A stretch of DNA of 64,000 nucleotides from Pelobium manganitolerans (GCF_003609575.1 NZ_MBTA01000003.1:135997-199996); one strand, 5' to 3'. Shown: positions 27,991 through 38,424, counted from the first letter of the stretch. The notes: generated from the sequence alone by a model not told the origin. Made by a program: numbers and translations.

Positions 27991-29892
27991 ATGAATAAGA
28001 TAATTAAACTTTTTGCACTGCTGTTCGCTTGGACAGCTTTGCTTAGCTCATGTTCGCCAGAAGAATATTCTTTAGGAAACGTTGACGTTAAGCCAGAAGA
28101 ACTGGTAGAAGGCATTGCTTTTAAAATTGAGCACGATGCCAACAACCCGAACATTGTGTATTTAACCAGTTTAATGGATGCTAAGTACACGCCACTTTGG
28201 GATCATCCGCAAGGAAGAAGTCAGGAAAAAAAGGTGACGCTCAAAATTCCTTTTGCAGGAGTTTATACCGTAAAATTTGGGGTAGAAACAAGAGGAGGCG
28301 TGGTTTATGGCGCACCGGCCACTTTTTCGGTAGATCAGATGTACGCCGAGTTCATCAGTAACGAAATGTGGACTAAACTCACCGGTGGCGCTGGTCAAGA
28401 AAAAACTTGGTACCTGGACTTAGACGAGAACGGCCTTTCGAGGTATTTTTTAGGTCCGATGTATTTTTACGGAACAGGCGACTGGTGGGGAACGGTTAAC
28501 GGAACAGGTCCTGCTTTAAGTAGCGATTCTTGGAACTGGCAACCCGATTGGAAAGGCAATAGCTGGATTATGCCTAAAGGCGACTACGGATCAATGACAT
28601 TTAATTTAAAAGGAGGCGCAAATGTTATCGTAAACCATTCCATGCTTAACAAAAGCCAAACAGGCACATTCAATATAGATGTGGATAATAAAACCATGCG
28701 GATGAATGATGCGCAACCTTTACATGGCGCCCCGCAGGATGGAGTAGTGGTAGATTGGGGAAACATCCGCATCATGTCTTTAACAGACAATACCATGCAG
28801 CTTGCGGTATTAAGAGATGAAGTGCTTTCGGGCGAAGGTCCTGCGCTATTCGTTTTCAATTATATTTCTAAAGATTTTAAAGACAATTGGGTGCCAGGAA
28901 ATCAGCCGGATCCTGAACCGCCATACGAAGGTAACGCCAATGATGATTTAACCACTACAACATCCACTAAAAAAACTTGGAGTTTATCGTTAAACACACC
29001 CTACAACTGGGCAAACCTAAAAGGCGAATTGCTAAACGCTTGGACTAAGCCGGCAGATTACCCCGGTTGGGCGCCTTATGATGCCACCATGATAAGTAAG
29101 GTAGCCTTAGAACTGGATAAAACCGGCGATAACGCAGGCAGCTACAAGTTTACAGACGGCAATGGCAACAACATTAGCGGAACTTACACCACAGACGATA
29201 AAAACAACGTCATTTTTGATAAGGAGATTTCTTTCGCCATTTCGGGTGGGATTTCGTTAGCTACCACTGCCGAGAAAAAGCTGAGGATCATCAGCACAGA
29301 AAAAGATGCTACGGGGAATATTACCGGAATATGGTTGGGCAAAAAAGACCCGTCTAAAGACGAGTACCTGGTGTTTAAGTTCGAGCCCAAAGCTGGCGCA
29401 AACGGCCCGGTGGACCCTATGGCCGCATGGAAAACCGCTCTGGTAGGCAAAACCTTTAAGCCAGATGTGAATTACTTTGCAGATTGGGTAGTAACCGATT
29501 GGACCGGCGGATGGACTACAGGAATTTTTGGCGATTATACATCCAACACATGGTTATGGACAGAGGCATTCCGCGATGCGGCAGCTGCTTCTTCTATTAA
29601 ATTTTATATGGACGGCAACGTGATGAAGGCAGATGCGGTAGACAATGGCACAGCAAGAAACGGTATTGTGGTAGATGTTGACCCTACAGCTAAAACGCTC
29701 ACTTTCTCCGAGAATCCGTTTACTTTCCATTGGGTGTACAGCAATAACAACAGTGGAAAAGGGCCATGGATTTTGGGAGCGCGAGATGGCGCAAACTTAG
29801 GAAACGTAAACACTAAAGGTATTTATTTAGCATATATCGCAGACCCGGGAAAACCTAATGAATACGGTATGGTGCATTGGGTTATAAAATAG
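27991..29892 (+). CDS. Surface glycan-binding lipoprotein (SGBP) with tandem domains
   Basis: The 633-residue protein has a lipobox (TALLSSC). An N-terminal PKD-like domain follows (about 30-115; AGVYTVKFGVETRGG). Then come three successive beta-rich modules of about 150 residues that look related. Each is Trp-rich with a KTW or GKTF opening: about 128-300 (EKTWYLDLDENG, GDWWGTVNGTGPA), 325-480 (KKTWSLSLNTPYNW) and 490-633 (LVGKTFKPDVNYF, DWTGGWTTG). The place directly after susD is where xyloglucan loci encode SGBP-B-type binders. The modules do not match a named family I recognise, so this is an SGBP by position and export signal. Confidence 0.75.
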   Translation: MNKIIKLFALLFAWTALLSSCSPEEYSLGNVDVKPEELVEGIAFKIEHDANNPNIVYLTSLMDAKYTPLWDHPQGRSQEKKVTLKIPFAGVYTVKFGVETRGGVVYGAPATFSVDQMYAEFISNEMWTKLTGGAGQEKTWYLDLDENGLSRYFLGPMYFYGTGDWWGTVNGTGPALSSDSWNWQPDWKGNSWIMPKGDYGSMTFNLKGGANVIVNHSMLNKSQTGTFNIDVDNKTMRMNDAQPLHGAPQDGVVVDWGNIRIMSLTDNTMQLAVLRDEVLSGEGPALFVFNYISKDFKDNWVPGNQPDPEPPYEGNANDDLTTTTSTKKTWSLSLNTPYNWANLKGELLNAWTKPADYPGWAPYDATMISKVALELDKTGDNAGSYKFTDGNGNNISGTYTTDDKNNVIFDKEISFAISGGISLATTAEKKLRIISTEKDATGNITGIWLGKKDPSKDEYLVFKFEPKAGANGPVDPMAAWKTALVGKTFKPDVNYFADWVVTDWTGGWTTGIFGDYTSNTWLWTEAFRDAAAASSIKFYMDGNVMKADAVDNGTARNGIVVDVDPTAKTLTFSENPFTFHWVYSNNNSGKGPWILGARDGANLGNVNTKGIYLAYIADPGKPNEYGMVHWVIK

Positions 29893-29957
29893 TCTTTGTT
29901 TTAATAATTGGGTTAATTCGGGGGCCACGCTGTTGGTTCCCCGAATTTTAGTTTAAA

Positions 29958-31661
29958 ATGTTTATGAAGGTTTCAACACTGTTGTTTTTTCTGATGGTGG
30001 CTTTGTCTTTAGCTTCGTGCAAAAAGGATAAAGACGCTACGCCCCAGGCAGATTTGCTTGTTTCTACCGAGGCTTTAAGTTTTGCCAATGCCGGGGAAAC
30101 TAAAACTTTTTACGTAAAAGCTAACGTCAACTGGACGGCGCAAAGTTCCGAAACTTGGTTACAGCTTTCGGCAAGTAGTGGCACAAGTGGCACCAACAAA
30201 GTAGATGTAAGCGCCGCCGCAAATGCTTTGGTGGCGGACCGTAGCGCAACCATCACCATCAAAGCCGGCGATATCACTAAAACAATCTCGGTTACACAAT
30301 CGGCATCCAGCCTTTTTAGTGTAGATAAAACCGAATTTAACGCAGACCATAACCAACAAGAGCTTACGTTCCCCGTTTCTAGCAATGGTGCTTACAGCAT
30401 TGAATTTAGTGCCGATTGGTTATCGCGTAAAGCAGAGCCTAGCAAAAGCGGGAATGTTTATACAGAAACCATCGTGCTAAACCGCAACGGAAATATATTT
30501 GACCGTGAAGCTACCATCACCCTAAAAAAAGGGGCCGAAAGCAAAACCATATCGGTTAAACAATTGGGCAACCTTAAAAACGTAGCAGCTACAAACACAG
30601 GTGTAAGTTCTGATGCACCCACATTGGCGGCCAAGCTAAAAGTGGGTTGGAATTTAGGTAATTCTTTAGAGGCTACCAGTGCCACCGCAGCCAGTGAAAC
30701 ATCATGGGGAAACCCTAAGACATCCAAACAGCTGATTGATAAAGTAAAAGCTGCAGGTTTTAACTCGATACGCATCCCTTGCGCCTGGAGCGCTTATATC
30801 GAAGATCCGGCAACATATAAAATTAAAGATTCGTGGCTGGCGCGCGTAAAAGAGGTGGTTGATTATTGTGTAGATAACGATATGTACGCTATTATAAATA
30901 TCCATTGGGATGGCGGCTGGCTAGAAGAAAACCCAACTTACGCGGCGCAAACCGAAGTGAACAAAAAGCAAAAAGCTTTGTGGGAGCAAATTGCCGTGTA
31001 CTTCCGCGATTATGATGAACACCTGATTTTTGCCGGCACTAACGAGGTACATGCCAATTACAATACGCCAACGGCAGAGCATATAAAGGTGCAAGAATCT
31101 TATAACCAAACTTTTGTAGATGCTGTACGCGCCACCGGCGGCAGAAACGCTTATCGTAACCTGGCGGTACAATCGTACAATACCAATATCAAGTTTGCGA
31201 TAGATTATATGACGATGCCAACAGACCCGGCTACTCAGCGTCTTTTTACCGAAGTCCATTTTTACGATCCCTACGATTTTACGTTAGATGAGAAAAGCGA
31301 CAAATATTTATGGGGTAAAGATTTTAAAAACTCGGCAAACGCGCCTAACTGGGGCCAAGAAGATTGGGTTGATGCACAATTTGCCAGCATAAAAGCCAAA
31401 TTTGTAGACAAAGGCATTCCTGTAATTATGGGCGAGTACGGCGCTATTTTACGCAACGTGGGCGCTGGCCAAGCTAACCATGTGAAGGCACGTAATTATT
31501 ATTTGAGCTATGTTACCAAAAAAGCCAAAGAAAACGGCATGATTCCATTTTATTGGGATAACGGACCAAGCGGTCTCAATAGTTTTGGCTTGTTTAACCG
31601 CACAACTGGGGCGGTAGAGCACCAAGACGCTTTGGATGCAATAATACAAGCAGCACAATAA
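29958..31661 (+). CDS. BACON-BACON-GH5 endo-glucanase lipoprotein (probable endo-xyloglucanase)
   Basis: The 567-residue protein has a lipobox (LSLASC). Two BACON domains follow (about 30-120 and 120-205; WTAQSSETWLQLSASSG and SADWLSRKAEP), then a GH5 barrel (from about 230; LKVGWNLGNSLEA). The acid/base is Glu363 in AGTNEVHAN and the nucleophile is Glu493 in IMGEYGA. BACON-GH5 lipoproteins with this layout, like BoGH5A, are the surface endo-xyloglucanases of xyloglucan loci, cutting the glucan backbone. The BACON modules distance the catalytic domain from the membrane. An ATG two codons further in (29964) is an equal alternative start. The SGBP gene ends 65 bp upstream. Confidence 0.9.
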   Translation: MFMKVSTLLFFLMVALSLASCKKDKDATPQADLLVSTEALSFANAGETKTFYVKANVNWTAQSSETWLQLSASSGTSGTNKVDVSAAANALVADRSATITIKAGDITKTISVTQSASSLFSVDKTEFNADHNQQELTFPVSSNGAYSIEFSADWLSRKAEPSKSGNVYTETIVLNRNGNIFDREATITLKKGAESKTISVKQLGNLKNVAATNTGVSSDAPTLAAKLKVGWNLGNSLEATSATAASETSWGNPKTSKQLIDKVKAAGFNSIRIPCAWSAYIEDPATYKIKDSWLARVKEVVDYCVDNDMYAIINIHWDGGWLEENPTYAAQTEVNKKQKALWEQIAVYFRDYDEHLIFAGTNEVHANYNTPTAEHIKVQESYNQTFVDAVRATGGRNAYRNLAVQSYNTNIKFAIDYMTMPTDPATQRLFTEVHFYDPYDFTLDEKSDKYLWGKDFKNSANAPNWGQEDWVDAQFASIKAKFVDKGIPVIMGEYGAILRNVGAGQANHVKARNYYLSYVTKKAKENGMIPFYWDNGPSGLNSFGLFNRTTGAVEHQDALDAIIQAAQ

Positions 31662-31664
31662 ACA

Positions 31665-33254
31665 ATGGCAAAAAAGAAATTTTTAAGCTTAGCAGTCGCG
31701 CTTTTTTGGGGTATTTCGCTGGTTTTTGCACAAGCGGGCTATAAAAATCCGGTGCTTAGGGGTTTTAACCCCGACCCTAGCGTTTGCAGGGTAGGAGATG
31801 ATTTTTACCTAGTAACTTCATCTTTCGAGTACTTTCCAGGTTTGCCCATTTATACCAGCAAAGACCTAATCCACTGGAAGCAGATTGGCCATTGCTTAAC
31901 GCGCGAAAGCCAGCTGCCTTTAAAAAATGCTTATTCGTCTGGCGGTTTGTTTGCGCCCTCTTTAAGGTACAAAGACGGTTTGTTTTACGTGATTTGCACC
32001 AATGTTACAGGTGGCGGAAATTTCTATTGTACGGCTAAAAGCCCCGCGGGCCCTTGGAGCGAGCCTATTTGGGTAAGCATAGAAAGCATCGATCCCGATA
32101 TTTTTTGGGACGATGATGGCAAAACTTACTTTGTAACACAAGGGAACGAAGGCATCCGCATTACCGAGATAGATTTAAAAACCGGCAAAGTGTTAGGTCC
32201 CGAACACTTAGTTTGGGGAGGCACGGGCGGGCGTTTTCCAGAAGCGCCGCACGTTTACAAAAAGGACGGCTATTATTATCTGCTGATTGGCGAAGGCGGT
32301 ACAGAATACGCCCATAGCGCAACCATCGCCCGCAGCCGGCATTTACTTGGCCCTTACGAAAGTAATCCGGCTAATCCAATTTTAGCACACGGAAACAGAA
32401 AAGGACAGGGCAGTCCCATACAAGCGGTTGGCCACGCAGATTTTGTTCAGGCCCCGGACGGTACTTATTGGGCGGTTTTTTTAGGTTTTCGCGTTACCCA
32501 GCCTTACGCCTATTACCATATTTTAGGTCGCGAAACGTTTTTAGCGCCGGTAGCTTGGCCAAAAAACGGCTGGCCACAGGTTAACGGAGACGGCATCATC
32601 AACCTGGATATGGAGGTGCCAACATTAACGCAAAAACCTTGGCCAACCGAAGAAAGCAAAGTGGAGTTTGATAAAGAAAAGCTGGGTTTAGAGTGGCAAT
32701 ACCTACGCAATCCGGACATAAAAAATTATAGCTTAACAGAACGCCCGGGAAGTTTGCGCATCAGCGCTTCCCCCTTTACCTTATCGCAAACAGAAGCAGT
32801 ATCTTTTATCGGCCGTAGGCAAACAGAACATCAATTTACGGCCTCAACAGCATTAGAGCTTGTTGGCGCAAAAACTAACGAAGAAGCCGGCATGGTGCTT
32901 TATCAAAACAATACGCACCATTATCAGCTGGCATTAAGCCGTAAAAACCAGCGCTATGTTGTTCAGCTAAAGGTGAAAGTGGGGTCTTTAGCGTATGTTG
33001 CTAAAGAAGTGCAAGTACCAAATCCAAAAGTTAAATTAAAAATTGAAGGCACTGCGCAACAATATAGTTTTAGTATAGCGGGCACAGATACAGAAAATTA
33101 TCAGGCTTTAGGTAATTTAGATACGCGCTACATCAGTACTGAGGTTGCCGGTGGCTTTACCGGCGTAATGATAGGTCTTTACGCCACCACCAATGGAAAT
33201 AAGCCCGGTGCTAAAGCCTATTTCGACTGGTTTAGTTACCAAACCGAACCTTAA
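31665..33254 (+). CDS. GH43 glycosidase (probable alpha-L-arabinofuranosidase)
   Basis: The 529-residue protein has a signal peptide (ending VFA) and a five-bladed GH43 propeller. The three catalytic acids are visible: base Asp37 in NPDPSV, pKa-modulating Asp in IDPDIFWDDDGK (about 143-145) and acid Glu193 in FPEAPHVYKKDG. A C-terminal beta-sandwich (about 340-525) is typical of GH43 subfamily 12-like enzymes. In xyloglucan loci GH43 enzymes remove arabinofuranose branches. It starts 3 bp after the GH5 stop. A beta-xylosidase is the alternative. Confidence 0.88.
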   Translation: MAKKKFLSLAVALFWGISLVFAQAGYKNPVLRGFNPDPSVCRVGDDFYLVTSSFEYFPGLPIYTSKDLIHWKQIGHCLTRESQLPLKNAYSSGGLFAPSLRYKDGLFYVICTNVTGGGNFYCTAKSPAGPWSEPIWVSIESIDPDIFWDDDGKTYFVTQGNEGIRITEIDLKTGKVLGPEHLVWGGTGGRFPEAPHVYKKDGYYYLLIGEGGTEYAHSATIARSRHLLGPYESNPANPILAHGNRKGQGSPIQAVGHADFVQAPDGTYWAVFLGFRVTQPYAYYHILGRETFLAPVAWPKNGWPQVNGDGIINLDMEVPTLTQKPWPTEESKVEFDKEKLGLEWQYLRNPDIKNYSLTERPGSLRISASPFTLSQTEAVSFIGRRQTEHQFTASTALELVGAKTNEEAGMVLYQNNTHHYQLALSRKNQRYVVQLKVKVGSLAYVAKEVQVPNPKVKLKIEGTAQQYSFSIAGTDTENYQALGNLDTRYISTEVAGGFTGVMIGLYATTNGNKPGAKAYFDWFSYQTEP

Positions 33255-33279
33255 ATGTTAAACGAATAAATAAATTGAA

Positions 33280-36159
33280 GTGAAAAGCATTTTTAAACAT
33301 TTTTTGCCGATACTTTTTTTGTTAGTGAACTATGGCGCAGTGGCGCAAAACCAAGCTCGCGAAAAGCTGTTGCTAGATTTTGGCTGGAAATTCGCCTACG
33401 GCCATCCGTTTGACCCGGCTAAAGATTTTAATAACGGGACCTCTTATTTTTCGTACTTAACAAAAGCCGGTTACGGCGATGGCGCCGCGGCTAAAAATTT
33501 TGATGACCGCGCTTGGCGCGATATTAACCTTCCGCATGATTATGCAGTGATACAGCCCTTTAGCGAGAAGGGGAGTTTTAGCCACGGTTTTAAAGCCATC
33601 GGCCGTAATTTTCCGGAGGTAAGTGTGGGCTGGTACCGCAAAACATTCCAAATCCCTAAAGGAGACTTAGGTAAAAAAATAACTGTCAGCTTTGACGGTG
33701 TTTTCCGCAATTCAATTGTTTGGCTTAATGGCCATTATTTAGGCACCGAGCCCAGTGGCTACGATAGTTTCGAGTATGATTTGACCGATTACATCAATTA
33801 CGGCGGTGAAAATGTGATTGCAGTGCGTACCGATGCCACTATGGAAGAGGGCTGGTTTTACGAAGGCGCCGGTATTTACAGGCATGTTTGGCTAAACAAA
33901 AGCAACAAATTGCACGTGGCCAGCAACGGTACTTTTGTGCGTACAGAAATGGACGGCACAACCGCAAAAATTAAAGTGCGCACTACCCTAATTAATCAGG
34001 ATGTAGCGTCACGCACTTTTTTGCTTAAACAACAAGTGCTAAACAGGGACGGAAAAATATTGGAAAGTCAGCAATCCGCTTCTATCACTTTAAAACCTTT
34101 GGAACACAAGGATATAGAACAAGTGATTTTGTTGCCCAATGCCCGTTTGTGGTCCTTGGACGATCCTTACCTGCACCGTTTGCAAACCATCATCAGCGAA
34201 AGCGGGAAAATTGTGGATAATTACCTCACCAAATTTGGCATCAGAACCATCCGCTTTGATGCCAATGAAGGCTTTTTCTTAAACGGAAAGCACATTAAAA
34301 TTACGGGTACCAATAACCACCAGGACCATGCCGGGGTTGGTGCGGCCATGCCAGATGAGCTGCAGTATTTCCGCATCAGAAAGCTAAAAGAGTTTGGTAA
34401 CAACGCCTATCGTTGCTCGCACAACCCGCCAACGCCCCAGCTTTTAGAAGCTTGTGATAGCTTAGGGGTTTTGGTCATTGATGAAACGCGCTTAATGGGC
34501 ATCAATGATTATCATTTAAATACCTTAAAAAAGCTGATTTTACGCGATAGGAACCACCCAAGCATTATCAGCTGGAGTGTAGGGAATGAAGAATGGGGCA
34601 TTGAAAACGATGTAGTGGGCGCACGTATTGTAAGCACCATGCAAAATTTTGCTAAAAGTTTAGACAGCACGCGTGCCATTACGGCCGCCATTAGCGGTGG
34701 CGTGGGCGTGGGGATTTCTACCGCGGTGGATATGCTGGGCTATAACTATATCCGCCATAAAGATACCGATAAGCACCACGCAACTTTTCCGCAACAACTT
34801 TCTTGGGGCACAGAGGAAGGCTCTACCGTTACCACCCGAGGCGTTTATGTGGATGATTTGGAAAAACACTACCTCAGCAATTACGACCGTCCGCAAAACG
34901 ACCATTTTTTCAGCTTAGAGGATGGTTGGAAATACTACGTAAAACGGCCTTATCTGGCCGGCATGTTTATTTGGACGGGCTTTGATTACCGCGGCGAACC
35001 TACGCCTTTCGGTTGGCCTTCTGTTACTTCTTATTTCGGGATGTTGGATTTGTGCGGTTTCCCCAAAGATTACTATTACTATTTACGGTCGTGGTGGACA
35101 CAAAAACCAACCATCCATATTTTTCCGCATTGGAACTGGTCCGGAAAAGAAGGCCAGAACATTCCGGTTTGGGTGTACAGCAATGCAGACGAGGTTGAGC
35201 TTTTCTTAAACAGAAAAAGCTTGGGTAAAAAGCAAATGCCAAAAAACGGGCATTTAAGCTGGGAGGTGGCTTATGTGCCGGGTACATTGGAAGCGATAGG
35301 TTATAAAAATGGCAAAAGAGAAATTAACGATGTGGTAAAAACTACGGGCGAGGCGAGCAATATCAAGCTAACCGCGCATCAAAATAGCATTAAAGCTAAC
35401 CGAGAGGATATCGCCGTAATTACCGTTGATGTTTTAGATAAAAATAAATTACACCAACCTACCGCCAACCAAGAAATTGAATTTAGTATTGAAGGCCCCG
35501 GCAAGCTGATTGGCGTGGGTAACGGCGACCCTACGTCTTTAGAAAACGAACAGTTTTTAAGCGAAATCCAAACCTTTGAAATTGCGAACCTGCAAGAAAA
35601 ACTATCGGAAACAAAAATAGAAGAAAGTGCAGTTAGCGATTTGGCAAAACAAAGCGGATGGCAAAAAGCTTTCGCGGATGAGCGTTTGCAGCCTTTTGGT
35701 GAAAAATATGCTGCTGTACTTTACAAAGGCGAATTTAACTTGCCGGCAAACTACACAGATGGAACCTTCAAGTTTTTTTTCAACAGCATTGGCAAACAGC
35801 AGTCAGTGTATGTAAACGGCAAGCAACTGGCATCTAACATCGCGCAAAGCAAAAACGGAAACACCTTTGAACTGGACGTAGCACTGCTTAAAGAAGGTAA
35901 AAACGAAGTGCTTATTTTAACTACGCCACTTACCAAGAAGCAAAGTTGGGAAACCGTTAACAGCAATCCGGGTTTAATACAAATGGTAGTGCCGGCATCT
36001 GCGTGGAAGCGTAAATTGTTCAACGGGCTGGCACAGGTAATTGTACAATCTACCGGAGGCACCGGCGACATTATTTTAAAAGCTAAAGCCCCAGGTTTAA
36101 AAGAAGCAATTTTGAAAATACCGGCATTGCCTGCACCGCAACGGCCAGCTATTCCTTAA
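33280..36159 (+). CDS. GH2 glycosidase (probable beta-galactosidase), GTG start
   Basis: GTG at 33280 is the only possible start; an in-frame stop lies at 33271-33273. The 959-residue protein has a signal peptide (ending VAQ), the GH2 jelly-roll and Ig-like domains, and the barrel with acid/base Glu437 in SVGNEEW and probable nucleophile Glu512 in WGTEEGS. C-terminal Ig-like domains are interrupted by a galactose-binding-like module (about 770-900; FKFFFNSIGKQQSVYVNG). In xyloglucan loci the GH2 enzyme removes beta-galactose from side chains. It probably acts in the periplasm. Confidence 0.88.
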   Translation: MKSIFKHFLPILFLLVNYGAVAQNQAREKLLLDFGWKFAYGHPFDPAKDFNNGTSYFSYLTKAGYGDGAAAKNFDDRAWRDINLPHDYAVIQPFSEKGSFSHGFKAIGRNFPEVSVGWYRKTFQIPKGDLGKKITVSFDGVFRNSIVWLNGHYLGTEPSGYDSFEYDLTDYINYGGENVIAVRTDATMEEGWFYEGAGIYRHVWLNKSNKLHVASNGTFVRTEMDGTTAKIKVRTTLINQDVASRTFLLKQQVLNRDGKILESQQSASITLKPLEHKDIEQVILLPNARLWSLDDPYLHRLQTIISESGKIVDNYLTKFGIRTIRFDANEGFFLNGKHIKITGTNNHQDHAGVGAAMPDELQYFRIRKLKEFGNNAYRCSHNPPTPQLLEACDSLGVLVIDETRLMGINDYHLNTLKKLILRDRNHPSIISWSVGNEEWGIENDVVGARIVSTMQNFAKSLDSTRAITAAISGGVGVGISTAVDMLGYNYIRHKDTDKHHATFPQQLSWGTEEGSTVTTRGVYVDDLEKHYLSNYDRPQNDHFFSLEDGWKYYVKRPYLAGMFIWTGFDYRGEPTPFGWPSVTSYFGMLDLCGFPKDYYYYLRSWWTQKPTIHIFPHWNWSGKEGQNIPVWVYSNADEVELFLNRKSLGKKQMPKNGHLSWEVAYVPGTLEAIGYKNGKREINDVVKTTGEASNIKLTAHQNSIKANREDIAVITVDVLDKNKLHQPTANQEIEFSIEGPGKLIGVGNGDPTSLENEQFLSEIQTFEIANLQEKLSETKIEESAVSDLAKQSGWQKAFADERLQPFGEKYAAVLYKGEFNLPANYTDGTFKFFFNSIGKQQSVYVNGKQLASNIAQSKNGNTFELDVALLKEGKNEVLILTTPLTKKQSWETVNSNPGLIQMVVPASAWKRKLFNGLAQVIVQSTGGTGDIILKAKAPGLKEAILKIPALPAPQRPAIP

Positions 36160-36182
36160 ATTTTAAAACAGAAATTGAATAT

Positions 36183-38369
36183 ATGAAACTATTAAAGCCT
36201 TTCCTTTTTTTGATGGCGCTAGGCGGCGCTACTGCGAGTATGGCACAAAGTACCGATGAAAAAATTGAAAATCTGATTAAGCAGATGACCTTGGAAGAAA
36301 AGGTTGCGATGATCCATGGCAATTCGTCGTTCACGTCTGGCGGTGTGCCACGGTTGGGCATCCCAGAGTTGGTAATGTCCGACGGTCCACATGGCGTTAG
36401 GCCCGAACATGGGCGTGATTGGGTGTTGGATAAAGATGTGGACGATGCAGGCACTTATTTGCCTACCGGCATGTCTTTAGCCGCAACGTGGAACAAGAAT
36501 TTAGGTTATCAGTTTGGCCGTGTTTTAGGTAGCGAGGCCAATTATCGCGGTAAAGATGTGATTTTGGGTCCGGGTGTTAATATCATCCGCTCGCCTTTAA
36601 ACGGCAGAAATTTCGAATACCTAAGCGAAGACCCTTATTTAGCGGCGAAAATGGCCGTAGGCTATATTAAAGGAGTGCAAGATGAGGGTATTTCGGCCTG
36701 CGTTAAGCATTATGCGGCAAACAACGAGGAGGTAGACCGCAATACCGTAGATGTTCACATGAGCGAGCGCGCCCTACGTGAAATTTACTTGCCCGCTTTT
36801 AAAGCAGCGGTGATAGATGCTGATGTTAATACGGTAATGGGATCGTACAACAAATTCAGGGGCGAGTTTGCCACGCATAACGAATATTTAGTAAATAAGA
36901 TTTTAAAAGGTGAGTGGGATTTTGACGGGGTGCTGATGAGCGATTGGGGATCGGTACATAACACCAAAGAGGCTTTGCTAAAAGGAACAGATTTAGAGAT
37001 GGGGACAGATTTGGTGCTATCCAGCAATAGCGTTTCGCAAACGGATGCCAGCGGTAAAAAGCTGAACCAAACCGTTTATGACCGCTTTTACCTTGCCGAT
37101 CCGGCGATAGCCATGGTAAAAGATGGCAGCGTGCCAGAAAGTGTGATCGACGAGAAAGTGCGCCGCATTTTGCGCATCATGTTTAAAACAAATATGATTG
37201 ATGCAAAAAGAAAAAAAGGAGAATATAACACCAAAGCACATCAAGATATCGCACTTAAAGTTGCAGAGCAGTCTATCGTTCTACTAAAAAACAATATACA
37301 GCTGTTGCCGCTTAAAAAATCGCTTAAAAGTATAGCGGTTATTGGTCAAAATGCTGTTCGCGAGAATGCAATGGGTGGCGGAAGCTCGCAAGTAAAAGCC
37401 AAGTACGAGATTACGCCTCTACAAGGTTTAAAAAATTTATTGGGAAATAAAACCACCATTAATTACGCCCAAGGTTATAAAATAGCGCGTGGGCAACAGG
37501 CAGACGCAAAAATGATTGCTGAAGCGGTTGATGTGGCCAAAAAAGCAGAAGTGGCCATTATTTACTGTGGCTGGACTCACGGTTACGATTACAGCAAGTG
37601 GAGCGATAATGCTTACGATGCCGAGGGCACTGATAAGCCGGATATGAACATGCCTTTTGGGCAAGATGAACTGATTAAGGCGGTTTTGAAAGCTAACCCA
37701 AAAACGATTGTGGTATTAATGGGCGGTGGCCCTGTGGATATGCGCCAATGGGAAACACAAGCACCGGCAATTTTGGAGGCTTGGTATCCGGGAATGGAAG
37801 GCGGAAATGCTTTGGCAAAAGTGATTTTTGGAGATGTAAATCCGTCCGGCAAACTGCCGCTTACCTTCCCTAAAAGTTTAGAAGATTCACCGGCGCACAA
37901 GCTGGGCGATTTTCCCGGAAAAAACGGCGTAGCTAATTATAATGAAGGGATTTTTGTAGGCTACCGTTATTTTGATACTTATAAAGTAGAGCCTGCCTTT
38001 GCTTTTGGACACGGACTCTCATACACAACTTTTGCTTACACCGATTTGAAATTGGCATCAAGCGGTGATAGCGTAAAGGTAAGCTTCAGCTTAAAAAATA
38101 CTGGTAAAACCGCTGGTGATGAGGTAGCACAGATTTATGTATCGGTACCTGATTCAAAAATCAAGCGTGCCCTGCAAGAGCTTAAAGGTTTTGAGCGCGT
38201 AAATTTACAACCGGGCGAACAGAAAACTGTTGAGCTGGTTTTACCGGCAGATGCTTTTAAGTATTTTGATGAAGAAAAAATGGATTGGGCGCATGAAACG
38301 GGAGATTATGCCATTTTAGTTGGCTCCGCTTCAGATGCGATAAAGCTGCGCGGCAAAATAGCTTTGTAG
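36183..38369 (+). CDS. GH3 beta-glucosidase
   Basis: The 728-residue protein has a signal peptide (ending SMAQ), the GH3 barrel with nucleophile Asp254 in LMSDWGSVH, the alpha/beta sandwich (MGGGSSQVKAKYEITP) and a C-terminal FN3-like domain (AGDEVAQIYVSVPDSK). GH3 beta-glucosidases release glucose from the glucan backbone after side chains are removed and are the last enzyme in xyloglucan breakdown. It is the last gene of the plus-strand operon, 23 bp after GH2, and is followed by a very strong terminator. Confidence 0.93.
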   Translation: MKLLKPFLFLMALGGATASMAQSTDEKIENLIKQMTLEEKVAMIHGNSSFTSGGVPRLGIPELVMSDGPHGVRPEHGRDWVLDKDVDDAGTYLPTGMSLAATWNKNLGYQFGRVLGSEANYRGKDVILGPGVNIIRSPLNGRNFEYLSEDPYLAAKMAVGYIKGVQDEGISACVKHYAANNEEVDRNTVDVHMSERALREIYLPAFKAAVIDADVNTVMGSYNKFRGEFATHNEYLVNKILKGEWDFDGVLMSDWGSVHNTKEALLKGTDLEMGTDLVLSSNSVSQTDASGKKLNQTVYDRFYLADPAIAMVKDGSVPESVIDEKVRRILRIMFKTNMIDAKRKKGEYNTKAHQDIALKVAEQSIVLLKNNIQLLPLKKSLKSIAVIGQNAVRENAMGGGSSQVKAKYEITPLQGLKNLLGNKTTINYAQGYKIARGQQADAKMIAEAVDVAKKAEVAIIYCGWTHGYDYSKWSDNAYDAEGTDKPDMNMPFGQDELIKAVLKANPKTIVVLMGGGPVDMRQWETQAPAILEAWYPGMEGGNALAKVIFGDVNPSGKLPLTFPKSLEDSPAHKLGDFPGKNGVANYNEGIFVGYRYFDTYKVEPAFAFGHGLSYTTFAYTDLKLASSGDSVKVSFSLKNTGKTAGDEVAQIYVSVPDSKIKRALQELKGFERVNLQPGEQKTVELVLPADAFKYFDEEKMDWAHETGDYAILVGSASDAIKLRGKIAL

Positions 38370-38384
38370 TTTTTTGCGTTAGGA

Positions 38385-38424
38385 AAATCGCCCAATCCCG
38401 AACCCGGGATTGGGCGATTTTTTT
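38385..38424 (+). terminator. Strong intrinsic terminator at the end of the PUL operon
   Basis: A perfect 16-bp stem (AAATCGCCCAATCCCG at 38385-38400, CGGGATTGGGCGATTT at 38405-38420) has a 4-nt loop and ends in a T-run to 38424. It ends the GH31-to-GH3 operon before the convergent GH95 gene. Confidence 0.92.
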
